A DNA stretch of 64,000 nucleotides from Obelidium mucronatum (taxonomy: Eukaryota > Chytridiomycota > Chytridiomycetes > Chytridiales > Chytriomycetaceae). Shown here in pieces: positions 1 to 13,937 of this stretch. Both the position numbers and the translations under genes were made by a program. Every line of letters starts with the position of its first letter. Position 1 is the stretch's first letter. The notes under the pieces were generated by a model that made no database searches, was not told the DNA's origin, and worked only from the letters and a program-made list of their open reading frames with translations. The DNA lies in NCBI GenBank assembly GCA_025765595.1, contig JAIVFH010000046.1, positions 124,001-188,000 on the forward strand, read 5' to 3'.

Positions 1-1
1 G

Positions 2-2565
2 AACACGAAAAGGATCGCTTATATCACTATTGATGGAAGTATGAAAAGAGAATTTGAAAAATGCAATGTCAGAGTTGTGCTATTGTCCCGTATCACACAT
101 GATACCTCAATCAAAGATATTGAGGAAATTGGAAGGCTCCTTCAATATTACGATCTTCGGTAAGTTTCTCAGTGATCAAACTCTTTTTTTTTTAATTTGA
201 GTATTAATTTGCAGGTATATAGTCATTGATGTGGGGTCCGTTTTGTCAGGCTTTGTGTACTTCACTCTGGCTTCGTATGTTTTGTGGAAATAATGTTAAC
301 CATTTATTAAATTCAGGGTTTTTAATATGTCTAGAAAAGGTGTATCTGTTGGACCGGGCTATGTCTGGGTGGGCAATTGCCTGCCGTATCCCATTGAAGA
401 CGGCGCTGAGTGTAAGAATAGCGACACTTCCCAAAACACCCGCTGACTTTTGACTTCAGTACTTGGGCCAAGCTATAGCCCATCTCATATTCGGCACTTC
501 ATGTTCCTTTTCAAAGATTCCCCATTTCAAGAGTACAAAGCTGGACTATTTCGAATATTTTTGGAGAGCATAAATAGATGGCTTGCACCGCTCAAGTTTG
601 GATATAACCTTGCCAATTGCCTTCACTGATTGCTGGATATTTTAGTACTTCGATCGGCGATGATGCTTTACACTCCCACAATGGAATCAAAGCTTTCGAC
701 TGTATTGGAGTCCTATCGCATGGAATCGATAAACTGATGCGAAAGTTTCCAGCCGTCAATTTTAATAGTCGAGAAGATCGATCAATCTTGAACTATGCTG
801 CATTCCAAGACACTGGTAAGAATGTTGCTATAAATTTCTCGAAAGCAGCTTGAGCATAAAACTTTTGTACACAGGCTACTTTGGATTCACTGGATCTCCA
901 CTTAAAATGAGCGATAGCGGGGACCCAGCCATGTGAGAGTTCAGAATTTTTAAGAAAACCAAATAACAGCTCAAAAACACAACAGACCCTTCATGGGTTT
1001 CAAATTGATGAATTTTACAACGTATATCGTGAGTTTCAGTTGTTGGATGCTTGTGTGAATGACATTTTTCTTAGGATTTGCAACAACCGATGTCTCGATA
1101 TCACATATTGAATACTTGGAAGACGAAGGAATGCCGCTATTTGCAGGAAGTAAGCCTGTTAAAACCCACTTCCATTTGATTAGTAACTCCAGCCCAAGAT
1201 ACTTCGAATCCACCACCTGACGGCCCAATCTACGCTTCAGCAGTTCTCAGCATGTCAAGCTACGGTGGGAAATTTCTTATTTTCCTTTCAGTTAGCGGCT
1301 GGTTTGTCTGCCTGCTTGACACGCTTTTGATTCTCGCATTCCGACGTCGCAAATATGTTGGGTCAAACTCAAGATTCAATCTGACAACCAATATCGGAGG
1401 AGCCATTGGATTCTCTGGAGCTATGTTTTGTCTCGGTGGTGCTACGGCACTTACATGTGCCGCGATAATGTGGACTTCTTGCTTGGCATTTGCCATTGTT
1501 GCGTCTTCTGTTGCAGTGAAATGCGCAAGAGTTGGGATCCTTTTTGACTCGAAGTTTAGACTTCCTGCAATTTTTATCAATGATTTATTTGCTATGGCTG
1601 CTGTTGGGGCACTAGTTTCGTTGGAATTGGTGAGCGAACCGACTGTTTTTTAGTTATCACCAGAGGACTCAAAAAAAATCCAGATATTACTGGCAATATG
1701 GTCGAAAGTATCAAACCCTGTAATTTCCTTTATTCAAGAATCTGGAATCATTGAACACAAGTGTGTCATATCCAAAGCTGGAACCACACTCAATCTCATG
1801 ATCACCGGCTATCACATTGCCCTGATTCTATTCTCAGCCTATGCAACCTATTTAATTCGAAATGTGGACGGAATACACTCTGACTTTTCTTACTTGGCGT
1901 TGGTCCTTGCTACTCTATGCATCCTTGCGCTTACAGAAGTTCTCTTCAACCAACATTCGACATCCCCGCTTTCAAAAAGAGTTATTCATGAGTTCTTCAC
2001 GTGGCTGATATTGATGGGGGTCGTTGGTGTAAAGTGTTTTACAAGGGTTTACGCTCTTTGGAATGACTCCCGCGCAAGCTCGCGGCTCAAACAGTTGTCT
2101 GTCTTGAGTATTCCGATATTACAAAGACTACTATCTGGGGAGGAGAAGAATACGAGAACTGCCCTACAACCGAGTGAGCAATTCCGAGAAGAAGCGCCGA
2201 AAGCGATGGGATCCGCCTTGGGGCAGCTGAAATCAAATTACTACTATGGGAAAACTACGTGTGTTGTTTATCGAGTCGATAGGGTTGGAGCAAAATGGAT
2301 CCCAGCCTTGTGTGTGTCTTGTTTCGAACGAAGAAACGCGTTTATTTTGCTTATTCCTTGTGATCCGGGGAATCGGGCGGTTGGAATATGTTTGGAATCA
2401 AAGGAATGTCTGAAAGTAATTCAGAGGGGTAGTTTGCCGTTTCGACTTTCAGCGAAAAACAGACTCCAAAACAAAGCACTGCTGATTGACTTTCATTCAA
2501 AAGAAAGAGGGATGGCCCTGTTACAGAATCTGTTGAAAAATATTGGAGATCAATCAACCAAATAA
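2..2565 (+). CDS. Class-C-like seven-helix receptor with periplasmic-binding ectodomain (5' truncated)
   Basis: The gene is cut by the left edge; its first visible exon reads NTKRIAYITIDGS and ends at a GTAAGT near 163. Short introns join exons that resemble the ANF-receptor/periplasmic-binding fold, including a FQDTGYFGFTGSP stretch near 820-900. A DGPIYA linker near 1220 then leads into seven hydrophobic segments between about 1255 and 2050 (for example FLIFLSVSGWFVCLLDTLLI and the helix starting at 1800). An intron near 1631-1683 splits the helical region. This is the layout of GABA-B/metabotropic-glutamate-type receptors. A soluble C-terminal tail of about 170 residues (2050-2562) has no domain I recognise, but a related tail occurs in the receptor at 30007-33207. 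Probable role: plasma-membrane sensing of a small molecule through a G protein. Ligand unknown. The gene ends with TAA only about 10 bases before the next gene. Confidence 0.8.
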
Positions 2566-2574
2566 ATAAAAAAT

Positions 2575-5500
2575 GTGGCACCCACTTTGTTACTTGCACT
2601 AGCTGCCAAGCTAGCTTCATCGGGAGCAGTTCTTAAATCTTCATCAGTCGATACCTTAAATGTATGCAATAACCTCCCAAACGGTTCCATGGCGTGTGTC
2701 AATCCCAACTGGTACACTACCTGTTTGGATGGCGGTGCGTTTGATTTACTTCAAATGATCGAAATCGCTCAGCTTCATTCTCACGATTCCTCTATTAGTT
2801 CCACACACTCCTACTCAGATTTGCTCTCCAGGCACACTTTGCTGCAATAATCAGTGTATTCCAGCTTTGGGATCGACATCATGTCCAAATGTGTGTGGAC
2901 GCGTTGCCGATCAGAAAACAACATGCATCGATTCAAATACTTTCAGCATCTGTTTAAATCAAGGTACGTCTCTAAGCTCGTCGCTTTTGACGCACTCTTA
3001 AAGTACCTCGAAAAAAAATCACCAACAAAAAAAACCGATATAGTTCCCATTACAGTTCCCCAGAAATGCGCCCCAGGAACAGTCTGCTGCTCAAATGCGT
3101 GTGTATTTAAATCTGATATCGGGTGTGGTCTATCAACTGGGTATTCGGTCGATTCCACAGTGACTTCAACTGCCGTTATTAAAACGGAAAAGCCTGCCAA
3201 CTACTGCGAGGGCATCGCTGATAACAACATGGTCTGCAAATCAACCAACACGTTTAACGTGTGTATCGGCGGAAGATTGGTGTCTGCGCCGGACCAGTCA
3301 TGTCCAGTTGGCACACTTTGTTGCGCAGAATCCAACTCTTGCGAAGTTCCATCGAAATGTCAAACGCTTCTTCCTTCAAAGTGTTCTGGTGTTCCAGACG
3401 GCCAGATTATTTGTAACAGTGGGAGCACATTCGATACCTGTTCTGGAGGAGGTCAGTTGAAGAAAAGAAATCAATCGCGACTGCATGACCCCAAAAAAAA
3501 ACAAAAATTATAGTCGTTGCGGGAGCAAAATCTCAAAAATGCGCCTCTGGCACTGTCTGCTGTGCAGATGGAATCAACCGGTGTGATTTCAAATCGTCTT
3601 GTGGTTCTGTTTTGGGAATACCATTGTCCCTGATATCATCTGTTATTCCGACACTCAATCCTCCGTCCAATGTGTGTGCAGCAGTTCCTGATAATGTACA
3701 CGCTTGTGTGAATCCATCGCAATTTATTAAATGTTTGGGAGGACGTAAGATGTTTTGCCAACTTTTTTTTTCATTTTACTTATCAATACATACGTATAGG
3801 CTCGGCATCTGAGGCGCAAAGCTGTACTCTCGGGACGAAGTGTTGTGCTGGAAAATGTGTTCAGCCAAATAGTCCCACGTGCAACACATGCTCGGGCGTA
3901 CAAGACAACTCAATCGCCTGTACAAGCAAGAACTCCTTCGTTGTTTGCTCCAACCAAAGTAATTGGGAGTGTTCATTCGTAGAAAACGAATTTGTTAACT
4001 CCTGAAATAATGGCAAACAGATCCGTTGACGCCTCCTCAATACTGTGCTACTGGAACAATTTGTTGCGGAAATGCCTGCGTACCTGCTTCTGACACGGCT
4101 TGTGGAGGAATACAAACACCAATTTCAAAAATCAAAGAATTTGCTCAGCCGAAGCTCATCATGAAGTCCGTCGCGCCAACACCTTTCGATACTTATTGTA
4201 CTGGAGTTCCAAATAATGATATTGTTTGCGTTTCAAAGACCACATTTGTTTATTGCAGCGGCAATGGTTTGTTCAAAATCTACAGAAAAAACGAACTTAC
4301 TTTGGTTGATAGTCGCGGCATCGCTTGAAACAAGTTGCCCTTTAGAATCTCTTTGTTGTTCTTCCACAAATTCGTGTGCAAGACAATGCCCTCTCAATCA
4401 ACCATCTCTACCTTCCAAATGCAATGGCTTTGAAAATCTCGCGATTTTGTGCACATCAAAGACCACATATAACCAATGCGTCAATGGTGAAATTTTGAGA
4501 ACCGCAGCTAAAACTTGTAGTGCTGGAACTGTTTGCGATTCTTCAACCAATACCTGTGCATATAGACGCGAAGCTGGCTCGTATATGGGCCCACAGCTTC
4601 AACAAATTTTGACTGCTACAGTTGACAAAGTAGATGGAAGTACTTCAATTTGCGCTGGGGTTGAAAACAGGCGTAGCGTTTGCGTAAACCCATCCCAATA
4701 TTCAGTCTGCATGAACGGAGGTGATTTATATTTTGTTTCTTTGCATCTATAACTCATTATTCATGTCTTTCAAGTCCCAACATCAAACCCAACAAGCTGC
4801 GATGATGGAACTACATGCGTGAATGGCTTTTGCGTTGCACTAGATCATCCATCTGCCAATGTATGCTATAGCGCTCTTGATAATAATATTGCATGTACAA
4901 GCGAGAGATCGTATGTGTCATGCTTAAACCAAGGTATTCCGATTATCATTGAACACAGCAAAACCTCTAATACACATTTAAGACATCATCTCCAGTCCAA
5001 TTAAATGTCCGCAAGGAACCAAATGCTGTGGAAACGCGTGCAGAGACGAGTCATCCCCGGCCTGTGGAGCGCTGCCTTCACAACCGCCACAACCCTCAAC
5101 AACACCCATCCCATCGACACCACAACTCGACTGCAGAAAAATCAAAGACAACAACATAATTTGTCGATCTGCAGATAACTTTAATTATTGCCTTAGTAAC
5201 TCCCTTACAAGCACGTTGCTTGATACATCCTGTCCATTTGGTACATATTGCTGTGGAGAGACGAATTCGTGCCAGCCAAGTTGTCAAGTTACTCTTCCTT
5301 CCAGATGTGCAGCAGTACCCGATGGCTCACAGCTGTGTGTATCCGACACTGAATTCAACCTGTGTTCTGGGGGAGGTATACTGATAGTATTTAAAACTAC
5401 CACCATACCTGAACCACAATACAAAACACACAGCGTTTGCTCTCGCCCGTCCTCAAAAGTGTTCGCCTGGAACGGAATGTTGCGCAGACTCGAATGTGTG

Positions 5501-6023
5501 CAATTTTAAAGCAGCCTGTGGGAAACAGCTTCCCAAGTCACTTCTGCCGTACAGCCAAGTTCAAGCATCAGTGTCATTTGGCACGCCTATAAATGTTTGT
5601 GCTCAAGTGCCTGAGTCCCAAATGGCGTGTTTAAATCCAACGTTTTACACAACTTGTCAAAATGGATGTGAGTTTTAACACCCCTTAAAAAGGTGTTTTC
5701 TCATCGATTTCTTTTTCAAGTTCCCTCGAACATTATCGCTCAATGTCCTGCAGGAAAGAAATGCTGTAATAATGCATGCCTATCCCCTGAAAATGCCCAG
5801 TGCAATGTTTGTGCTGTTGCGGTGGATTATGGAGTTGCCTGCACGAGCGAGGACTCATTCACAATATGTTTGGATAATCGTAAGTCGTGAATTTCTATAA
5901 TTATATACTTACCATTTTTACTTATCATTAGAGCTTTCGACTGTCCCGGAAAAGTGTCCCAATGGATTCAAGTGTTGTGGAAATGCATGTGTTGCACCCG
6001 GAACAACAAACTGCGGTATATAA
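2575..6023 (+). CDS. Secreted protein of 14 Cys-rich modules, possibly carbohydrate-binding
   Basis: A multi-exon gene encoding fourteen modules of about 50 residues. Each module has the form C-x2-VPDN-x3-C-x5-F-x2-C-x-GG followed by C-x2-GT-x-CC-x3-C and one or two more Cys. The spacing recalls small fungal chitin-binding modules such as CBM19, but this is a resemblance by eye. A hydrophobic signal-peptide-like segment (APTLLLALAAKLASSG) opens the reading frame. The start is a problem: the in-frame codon at 2575 is GTG, the ATG at 2573 is out of frame, and the frame is closed upstream only by the stop of the preceding receptor. Introns fall directly after the C-x-GG motif in 11 of 14 modules. 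Modules repeat in groups of four. Probable role: extracellular or wall-associated binding protein; substrate unknown. The stop is the TAA at 6021. Confidence 0.75.
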
Positions 6024-6094
6024 AAGATCTTAATAAAGTAACATTCCCTGCTGCTTGTATTTTTGGACAATAAGGGCACAGGCAAGAACGGAAC

Positions 6095-6300
6095 ACGGTC
6101 AAAATACATTAACAGATGGCGGCAAAGCCTATCACACAGCTTATACCGCCAATGCATTAATTATTGATTATTATTTACTCTTTTTTGTTTTTGGTCTTTG
6201 CAGGTGACATCAATTCGAAATGAATGAACCATTGAACTACTTGTAGACTTGCCAAATGTTCTAAAGTAGTTCGTTCGGCATTTGGAATAGTGTTGGATTT
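6095..6300 (+). pseudogene. Broken copy of the 5' end of a CaM-kinase gene
   Basis: The sequence from about 6105 to 6260 parallels the start of the intact kinase at 6386. ATACATTAACAGATGGCGGC matches ATACATTTACAAATGGCGGC, AGGTGACATCAATT matches AGGTAACGTCAATT, and CATTGAACTACTTGTAGACT matches GCATTACTTGTAGACT. The copy does not go on into a glycine-rich loop or any kinase exon. It is most simply the relic of a tandem duplication. An alternative first exon of the downstream gene is less likely but possible. Confidence 0.5.
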
Positions 6301-6385
6301 TTACATTTTGTAGCATTGCCCAGATGCTTGACATTATCGATGAACATTGGCTGAATGCTCAAAAGTTCTAAAAATACATTTACAA

Positions 6386-7792
6386 ATGGCGGCCAAACCA
6401 CTCGCACCCGTAAGTCCCCACAACTTAGAAGATCCAGCATTGGATTCTATCAGCTAATAGTTTGATCATTAATTTGTTTTGGTTGGCCGGGTTTAAACAG
6501 TGTGATTACAAGGTAACGTCAATTGGACTAGACCCCGTATCAGCCCGTCTCCACTGATGATCGAATGCATTACTTGTAGACTGGAAAGACTCTAGGTCAG
6601 GGAAGCTTTGCTGTTGTGAAGGAAGCCATTGTGAGTTTTTGATTGCAGCAACCACAATTGAAAGGCACTCTAAGCATTGTATTGTTGCCAGAAACTCAGC
6701 ACTGGCGAAAAGTATGCGCTTAAAGTTATCAATAAGAAACACATGAAGGGCAGAGAGAACCTTGTACGTAATGAAGTTGGGATTCTGCAGAAGGTCTCCA
6801 AAGGCCATGATCACATTGTTACCCTCTACGAATACTTTGAAACTCCAAACAGTCTTTATCTTGTTATGGACTTATGTACTGGAGGGGAATTGTTTGAATG
6901 GATCATGGAGAAGGGGACTTTCTTCGAGGAGGATGCAGCGGAGATCATTCGTACAGTAGTGGACTGTGTTGCATACCTGCACTCGCAAAATGTGGTACAC
7001 AGAGATATTAAGGTTCGTATCTTTATTTGTTTTATTCGATTGAGGCTCTAAGCGGTGTTAAATCATTAACGCGCATTCCAGCCAGAAAACCTTTTGTTCC
7101 GTTCCAAAAACTCTCTAAACCAACTCATGATTGCCGATTTCGGTCTGTCCAAATCAATTGATCCAGACAACAATGCATTTCTCCTGCAGTCCACTGTGGG
7201 AACTCCTGGTTACATGGCTCCGGAAATACTTCGTCGCCAAGGCCATGGAAAGCCTGTGGATATGTGGGCGATTGGAGTTATGACCTATTTTCTGCTTTGC
7301 GGTTACTTTCCCTTCGATATTGTCGTCACTGGCTCCCAGTTCAGCAACGGCATGGACCGGGTGCTTCGAGCGGATTTCGCGTTTGAACCAACAGAGTATT
7401 GGAGAGATATTTCTCTTGATGGTGAGCAAGTTGCCCTATGTATTTACTTTTAAGATGTTACTAACGCTAGTTTCTAAGCCCGTGATTTCATTTCGCGCCT
7501 CCTTCGTCTGAACCCAGATGAACGCATGACTGCTGCTGATGCATTGAATCATCCATGGATGACATATGCTCCCCTTGAACGCGTTCGCACCGTTGACTTG
7601 TTACCAAACGTTGGAAGAGAATTCTCCAAGAAGAGCACCTTACGTAAGGGTGCCAGCGCCAAGGCAGCGGCAGCAACTACTTCTGGGGTGGTAGTTGAAG
7701 CAGGAACACCGGCCCCCATCGCATCGACCGGGATGGATTATGTTGACTTCACCAACAAGGACGGAGAGTTGTTGGTTCAACATTCCGAATAG
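6386..7792 (+). CDS. Calcium/calmodulin-dependent protein kinase-like Ser/Thr kinase (paralogue 1)
   Basis: Exons run from ATGGCGGCCAAACC (8 codons), through a 12-nt micro-exon at 6501-6512 (Cys-Asp-Tyr-Lys), to the glycine loop LGQGSFAVVKEAI, the lysine motif YALKVINKKH, VVHRDIKPENLL, the DFG motif IADFGLSK, and GTPGYMAPEIL in the activation segment. A threonine sits before GYMAPE, as in CaMKI-type enzymes. The domain closes with RMTAADALNHPW. A tail beginning DLLPNVGREFSKK follows, at the place where fungal CMK enzymes carry their autoinhibitory/calmodulin-binding region. Length and order fit the CMK1/CMK2 family. The gene faces a paralogue on the minus strand (9031-10915). All key catalytic residues are visible. 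Calcium/calmodulin control is inferred from family, not shown. Confidence 0.88.
6501..6512 (+). other. 12-nt micro-exon of kinase paralogue 1
   Basis: TGTGATTACAAG lies between TTTAAACAG and GTAACGTC and encodes Cys-Asp-Tyr-Lys in phase 0 on both sides. The paralogous kinase on the minus strand has the same 12-nt unit at 10686-10697 (Cys-Glu-Tyr-Lys), flanked by TAG and GTATGAAG. Conservation of residues, length and phase supports a real exon. Confidence 0.7.
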
Positions 7793-7857
7793 TTATTGAA
7801 TGGAGTCGCGTTTTTCTATAGAATTTATTTTTTTTGATAACAGCTGAAATGAAGTGC

Positions 7858-7930
7858 TTTTTTACTTTTTTACTTTTTTACTTTTTTACTTTTTTTTTTT
7901 TTTTTATTTTTTATTTTTTTTTTTTTTTTT
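7858..7930. repeat. Low-complexity T-rich tract with TTTTTAC units
   Basis: Several copies of a TTTTTAC-type heptamer run into long T tracts broken by single A residues. It lies in the 3' flank of the upstream kinase and just before the F-box/ankyrin relic. Confidence 0.9.
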
Positions 7931-7954
7931 GGAATAATTTAAGTCCAGGCTCGT

Positions 7955-8830
7955 ATGTCTGGCTCCACAGCACCTTTCCTCCCGCGAGAAATCGCTGAAC
8001 ATCTTCTGGCTAATCTTCTAATCGATGCAAACATGACTGCATCGGCTTCAGTTTTTTGCAGACAATGAATTCAGCATTGAGTTTGCATACTTCCATGTGA
8101 GACATCGTACGACGCAGTTTCTCCAGACACAATCGACAACCATTTTGAAGCTTTGGGAAAAGACTGCTGGACTGGAGTCCCCGCCAGCTACCAAACTCTC
8201 TTGTACTACTCTGTCCTGTTGACCAAGCATCGGAAATCCTTTCGCGTTCTACCCGCTTCAAAGGCTTTGAAATACGTCCAAATACTCATTTTGTATCCTC
8301 AATGGTGTTCTTTAGAATGCAAGCACCACGACCCTCTATTCAGCCTCAAACTGGCACCTGTTCGACGCAGCACTTCTTTTGCTCCAAGACCCTCTTGTAA
8401 ATCCGGATTTTAGAGACATCTTGTGTCTTCAATGCGCAGCTTCAGCTGGACGAAGTGCTTCGCTTTCTTCTTGAAACGGGAAACGTGGACCCAACAGCAA
8501 AATTAAACCTCGCAATTCGTACGGCCTCCATCGAAAGACATGCAGTGAAACTTCTCCTTGATTCCGGAAAAGTATATCCGGGAGCGTCTGATAACCATGC
8601 CCTTGCATATTCCGCGTCGAAAGGGTTCTGTGATATTGTCAAAGGTGGACCCAGACGGTGGCGAAGGCAGTGCGATTACATAGGCTTCACGTGTAGGCCA
8701 CATCAATGTTGTTAAGCTGTTGCTTGATGCTGGTGCAGATCCGACCTCAAATGATAATCAAGCCTAGCCATGAATGGACATACCGACATTGTCAACTTAT
8801 TGCTTGACACAGGAAAAGTGGTGCATCGAC
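7955..8830 (+). pseudogene. Decayed F-box/ankyrin gene
   Basis: The first 33 codons read like the F-box-like start of the three larger family members in this window (LPREIAEHLLANLLIDAN) and then hit a stop. Recognisable pieces follow in different frames: a GVPASYQTLLYY segment near 8175, a KALKYVQILILYPQW segment near 8265, a LLQDPLVNPDF segment near 8390, and ankyrin-like units such as LLDSGKVYPGASDN near 8560. Frame changes and stops separate them. The relic sits between the 3' ends of two convergent kinase genes. No intact product can be expected. Confidence 0.85.
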
Positions 8831-9030
8831 GAAAGACTTCGATGTATTCGATGGGCAAGTAGAGAAGAAAATCATAAAATTGTAAAGCTCCTACTTCACT
8901 TCAGTTTAAGGAAGTAAACAGAGAAACGAGATTATATTCACTTCTTTCCAATAATGGCCAATTTACGGAAAACCTCCAAGCACATGAAACAAACGATATG
9001 ACATTGCCGCCACAACCCATCACACACACA

Positions 9031-10915
<1,885 letters not shown>

Positions 10916-11011
10916 TTTCGGGCTTTTTGAATGTGCAAATTACACTCTTAACTGCGATTATCTGCAATTATGGATTTATCTCTACGTTTTCCTTATCAAT
11001 TATTGGACTAT

Positions 11012-12153
<1,142 letters not shown>

Positions 12154-12232
12154 GAGCTTTGAAAGATGATTTTTTAACTGTTTTCTGTCTTTTATTCATA
12201 GACTAACTTTCTATTTGAGCAGCTGGGATTTT

Positions 12233-13398
12233 TCAAGTACAAGTGTTAGACTTGCATGTTGTGTTCTTTGGGCACTTTTTTCCACATCCGCCACAGTTGT
12301 TATTGTCGCCCATGTATCCTGCATTGAGGTTGCACCAACACTGGCGCTTGTTACAGTATCCATCAGAACCACAGCTGTTTCCACAAACTCCACAGTTGTT
12401 GTTGTCGCCCAACCATTGGTTAAAGTCGCTGGAGCACTTTTGAAGGTACGCGTCGAGGGGTCCTCCATATGGTCCCTTCATCCCAAGGCATTCGTTCAAG
12501 GTGGCAACCTTCACACCAGCAGCAACGAGAATATCAACAACTCCTGGTGCCACAGCAGCAGAATCCTGGAATCCATCGTGTTCCAAAGAGATTGGGTTCT
12601 TCCAGCCAGAGTTGGCAGTGGTGTTGAACTGGTCATAGATTCCTTGGGCGGTTTGGCCTCCCCATGGAAGTGCCCAATCCTGGGAATCAAGGGACCAAAC
12701 AACGGTTCTGAGGCCCAAAGTAGCAGCAACCTGTTTTGCGAAGGTCACTTGATAAATTCACAAAAACACAAAGCTCTCGCGGTTTGTCTTGCTCACCTTC
12801 AAAACCTTCTCGTCAACAGCATAGTAAGGAGGTCTCCAAACAGTTGGAACGACACCAATAACCTGCTTAATGATCTTGGCAGTGTTCACCAACTCAGCAA
12901 TTTGCTGGTCAACAGTCAAAGTAGACATGGCCGCATGAGACCAGGTGTGAATGCCGATTTGGTGACCGGCTTGGTATGTTTTGAGCAAAACATCTGGACG
13001 ATACAAAACGTTGCTTCCAATCACCATGAAAGTGGCCTTGATGTTCTTGGCGGCCAAATGATTCAAAAGAGCATCAGTATAGTCGCTTGGTCCATCGTCG
13101 TAACTAGAATTCAGGATTGATCAGCAATGCAACAAGTGTATTAAGGGGTTTTGGGTCCTTACGTCAACCCCCAAACTGGTCCAGTGCAAACGTTTTCCAA
13201 TGGACCCGGAGTAGTTGTGTTGTAGTTCTTCAACAGATCTTGGGACCATTGCGGGTTTACTGGTGGAACAGCCCAAGCAGGTGGAGCCCAATCAAAGTTG
13301 AAGTGAGATGCACGAGCTGACAAGGAGCTCGATTCGTGGGAACCAGCATGGGCAACAGCAAGACCTGCAAGAGCGAGAAGGGTAGCTGGAACAATCAT
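12233..13398 (-). CDS. Chitin deacetylase-like polysaccharide deacetylase with Cys-rich C-terminal module (paralogue 1)
   Basis: The ATG at 13398 opens a signal peptide (MIVPATLLALAGLAVAHA). Three exons encode a NodB-type deacetylase domain. The motifs present are YDDGPSDYTD (catalytic and metal-binding Asp pair), HTWSHAAM (the two metal-binding His), RPPYY, DSQDW and LEHDG. Such enzymes remove acetyl groups from chitin in the wall or periplasm. After the domain come two short modules rich in Cys and Asn, both with DNNNCG-x-CG-x2-C. They replace the chitin-binding domain and Thr-rich linker of the adjacent paralogue. The two genes are in the same orientation with matching intron positions, so they are a tandem duplication with changed C-termini. 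Confidence 0.9.
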
Positions 13399-13937
13399 TT
13401 CAACTTTTTGAGCGACGCACCTCCCTCTTTTACGGCGGCTTTTTGTACCTCCTTTCCGACTTTATGCACGTGACTGGTCACGTTGCCTCGAGGAAATTTT
13501 TCCTTGATTTGGTTCTTAACCGCTAAGCAGCGAGGTATTCTACAAACAGAAACGATGATGAAAACTCGTTCGCGTTTCTTTAAAGATGGGGACTTGTTCA
13601 AATTCAGTCTGTGTCCAAGGTTTTTTTGGTTTGAATTAATCACTTCTGTCACAAGATCTGTCATCACGAGAATACAAAAGCCATGTCAAAACTGCTTGAT
13701 CAGCGTGGCAGACACATTTAAGAGTCAGAAATAGTCACAGGAGCTTGAAATGCTTCTTTTGAAATATGTATGGGAACGGCGCCAAATTGTCTTTTCAGAA
13801 TTGAGCGCAGTGCCGATTCAAATACGGTAATTGCAAATTGTATATTTATTCCTTTCCTTTTATCATAGCTCTACAAAACATCGAATTTCAAACAGTTCCC
13901 ACATAGCAACGGTTCTGTTACACACATTTTTCAGCAT
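13399..13937. other. Intergenic spacer between the two deacetylase genes
   Basis: About 540 bases holding the upstream region of paralogue 1 and the downstream region of paralogue 2. Open frames occur on both strands, but none shows a recognisable protein or plausible splicing. I see no RNA gene or repeat here. Confidence 0.5.

Noticed and set aside
13395..13734. Overlapping frames on both strands between the deacetylase genes
   Set aside because: Composition is not protein-like and the span is the expected promoter and 3' region of flanking genes.
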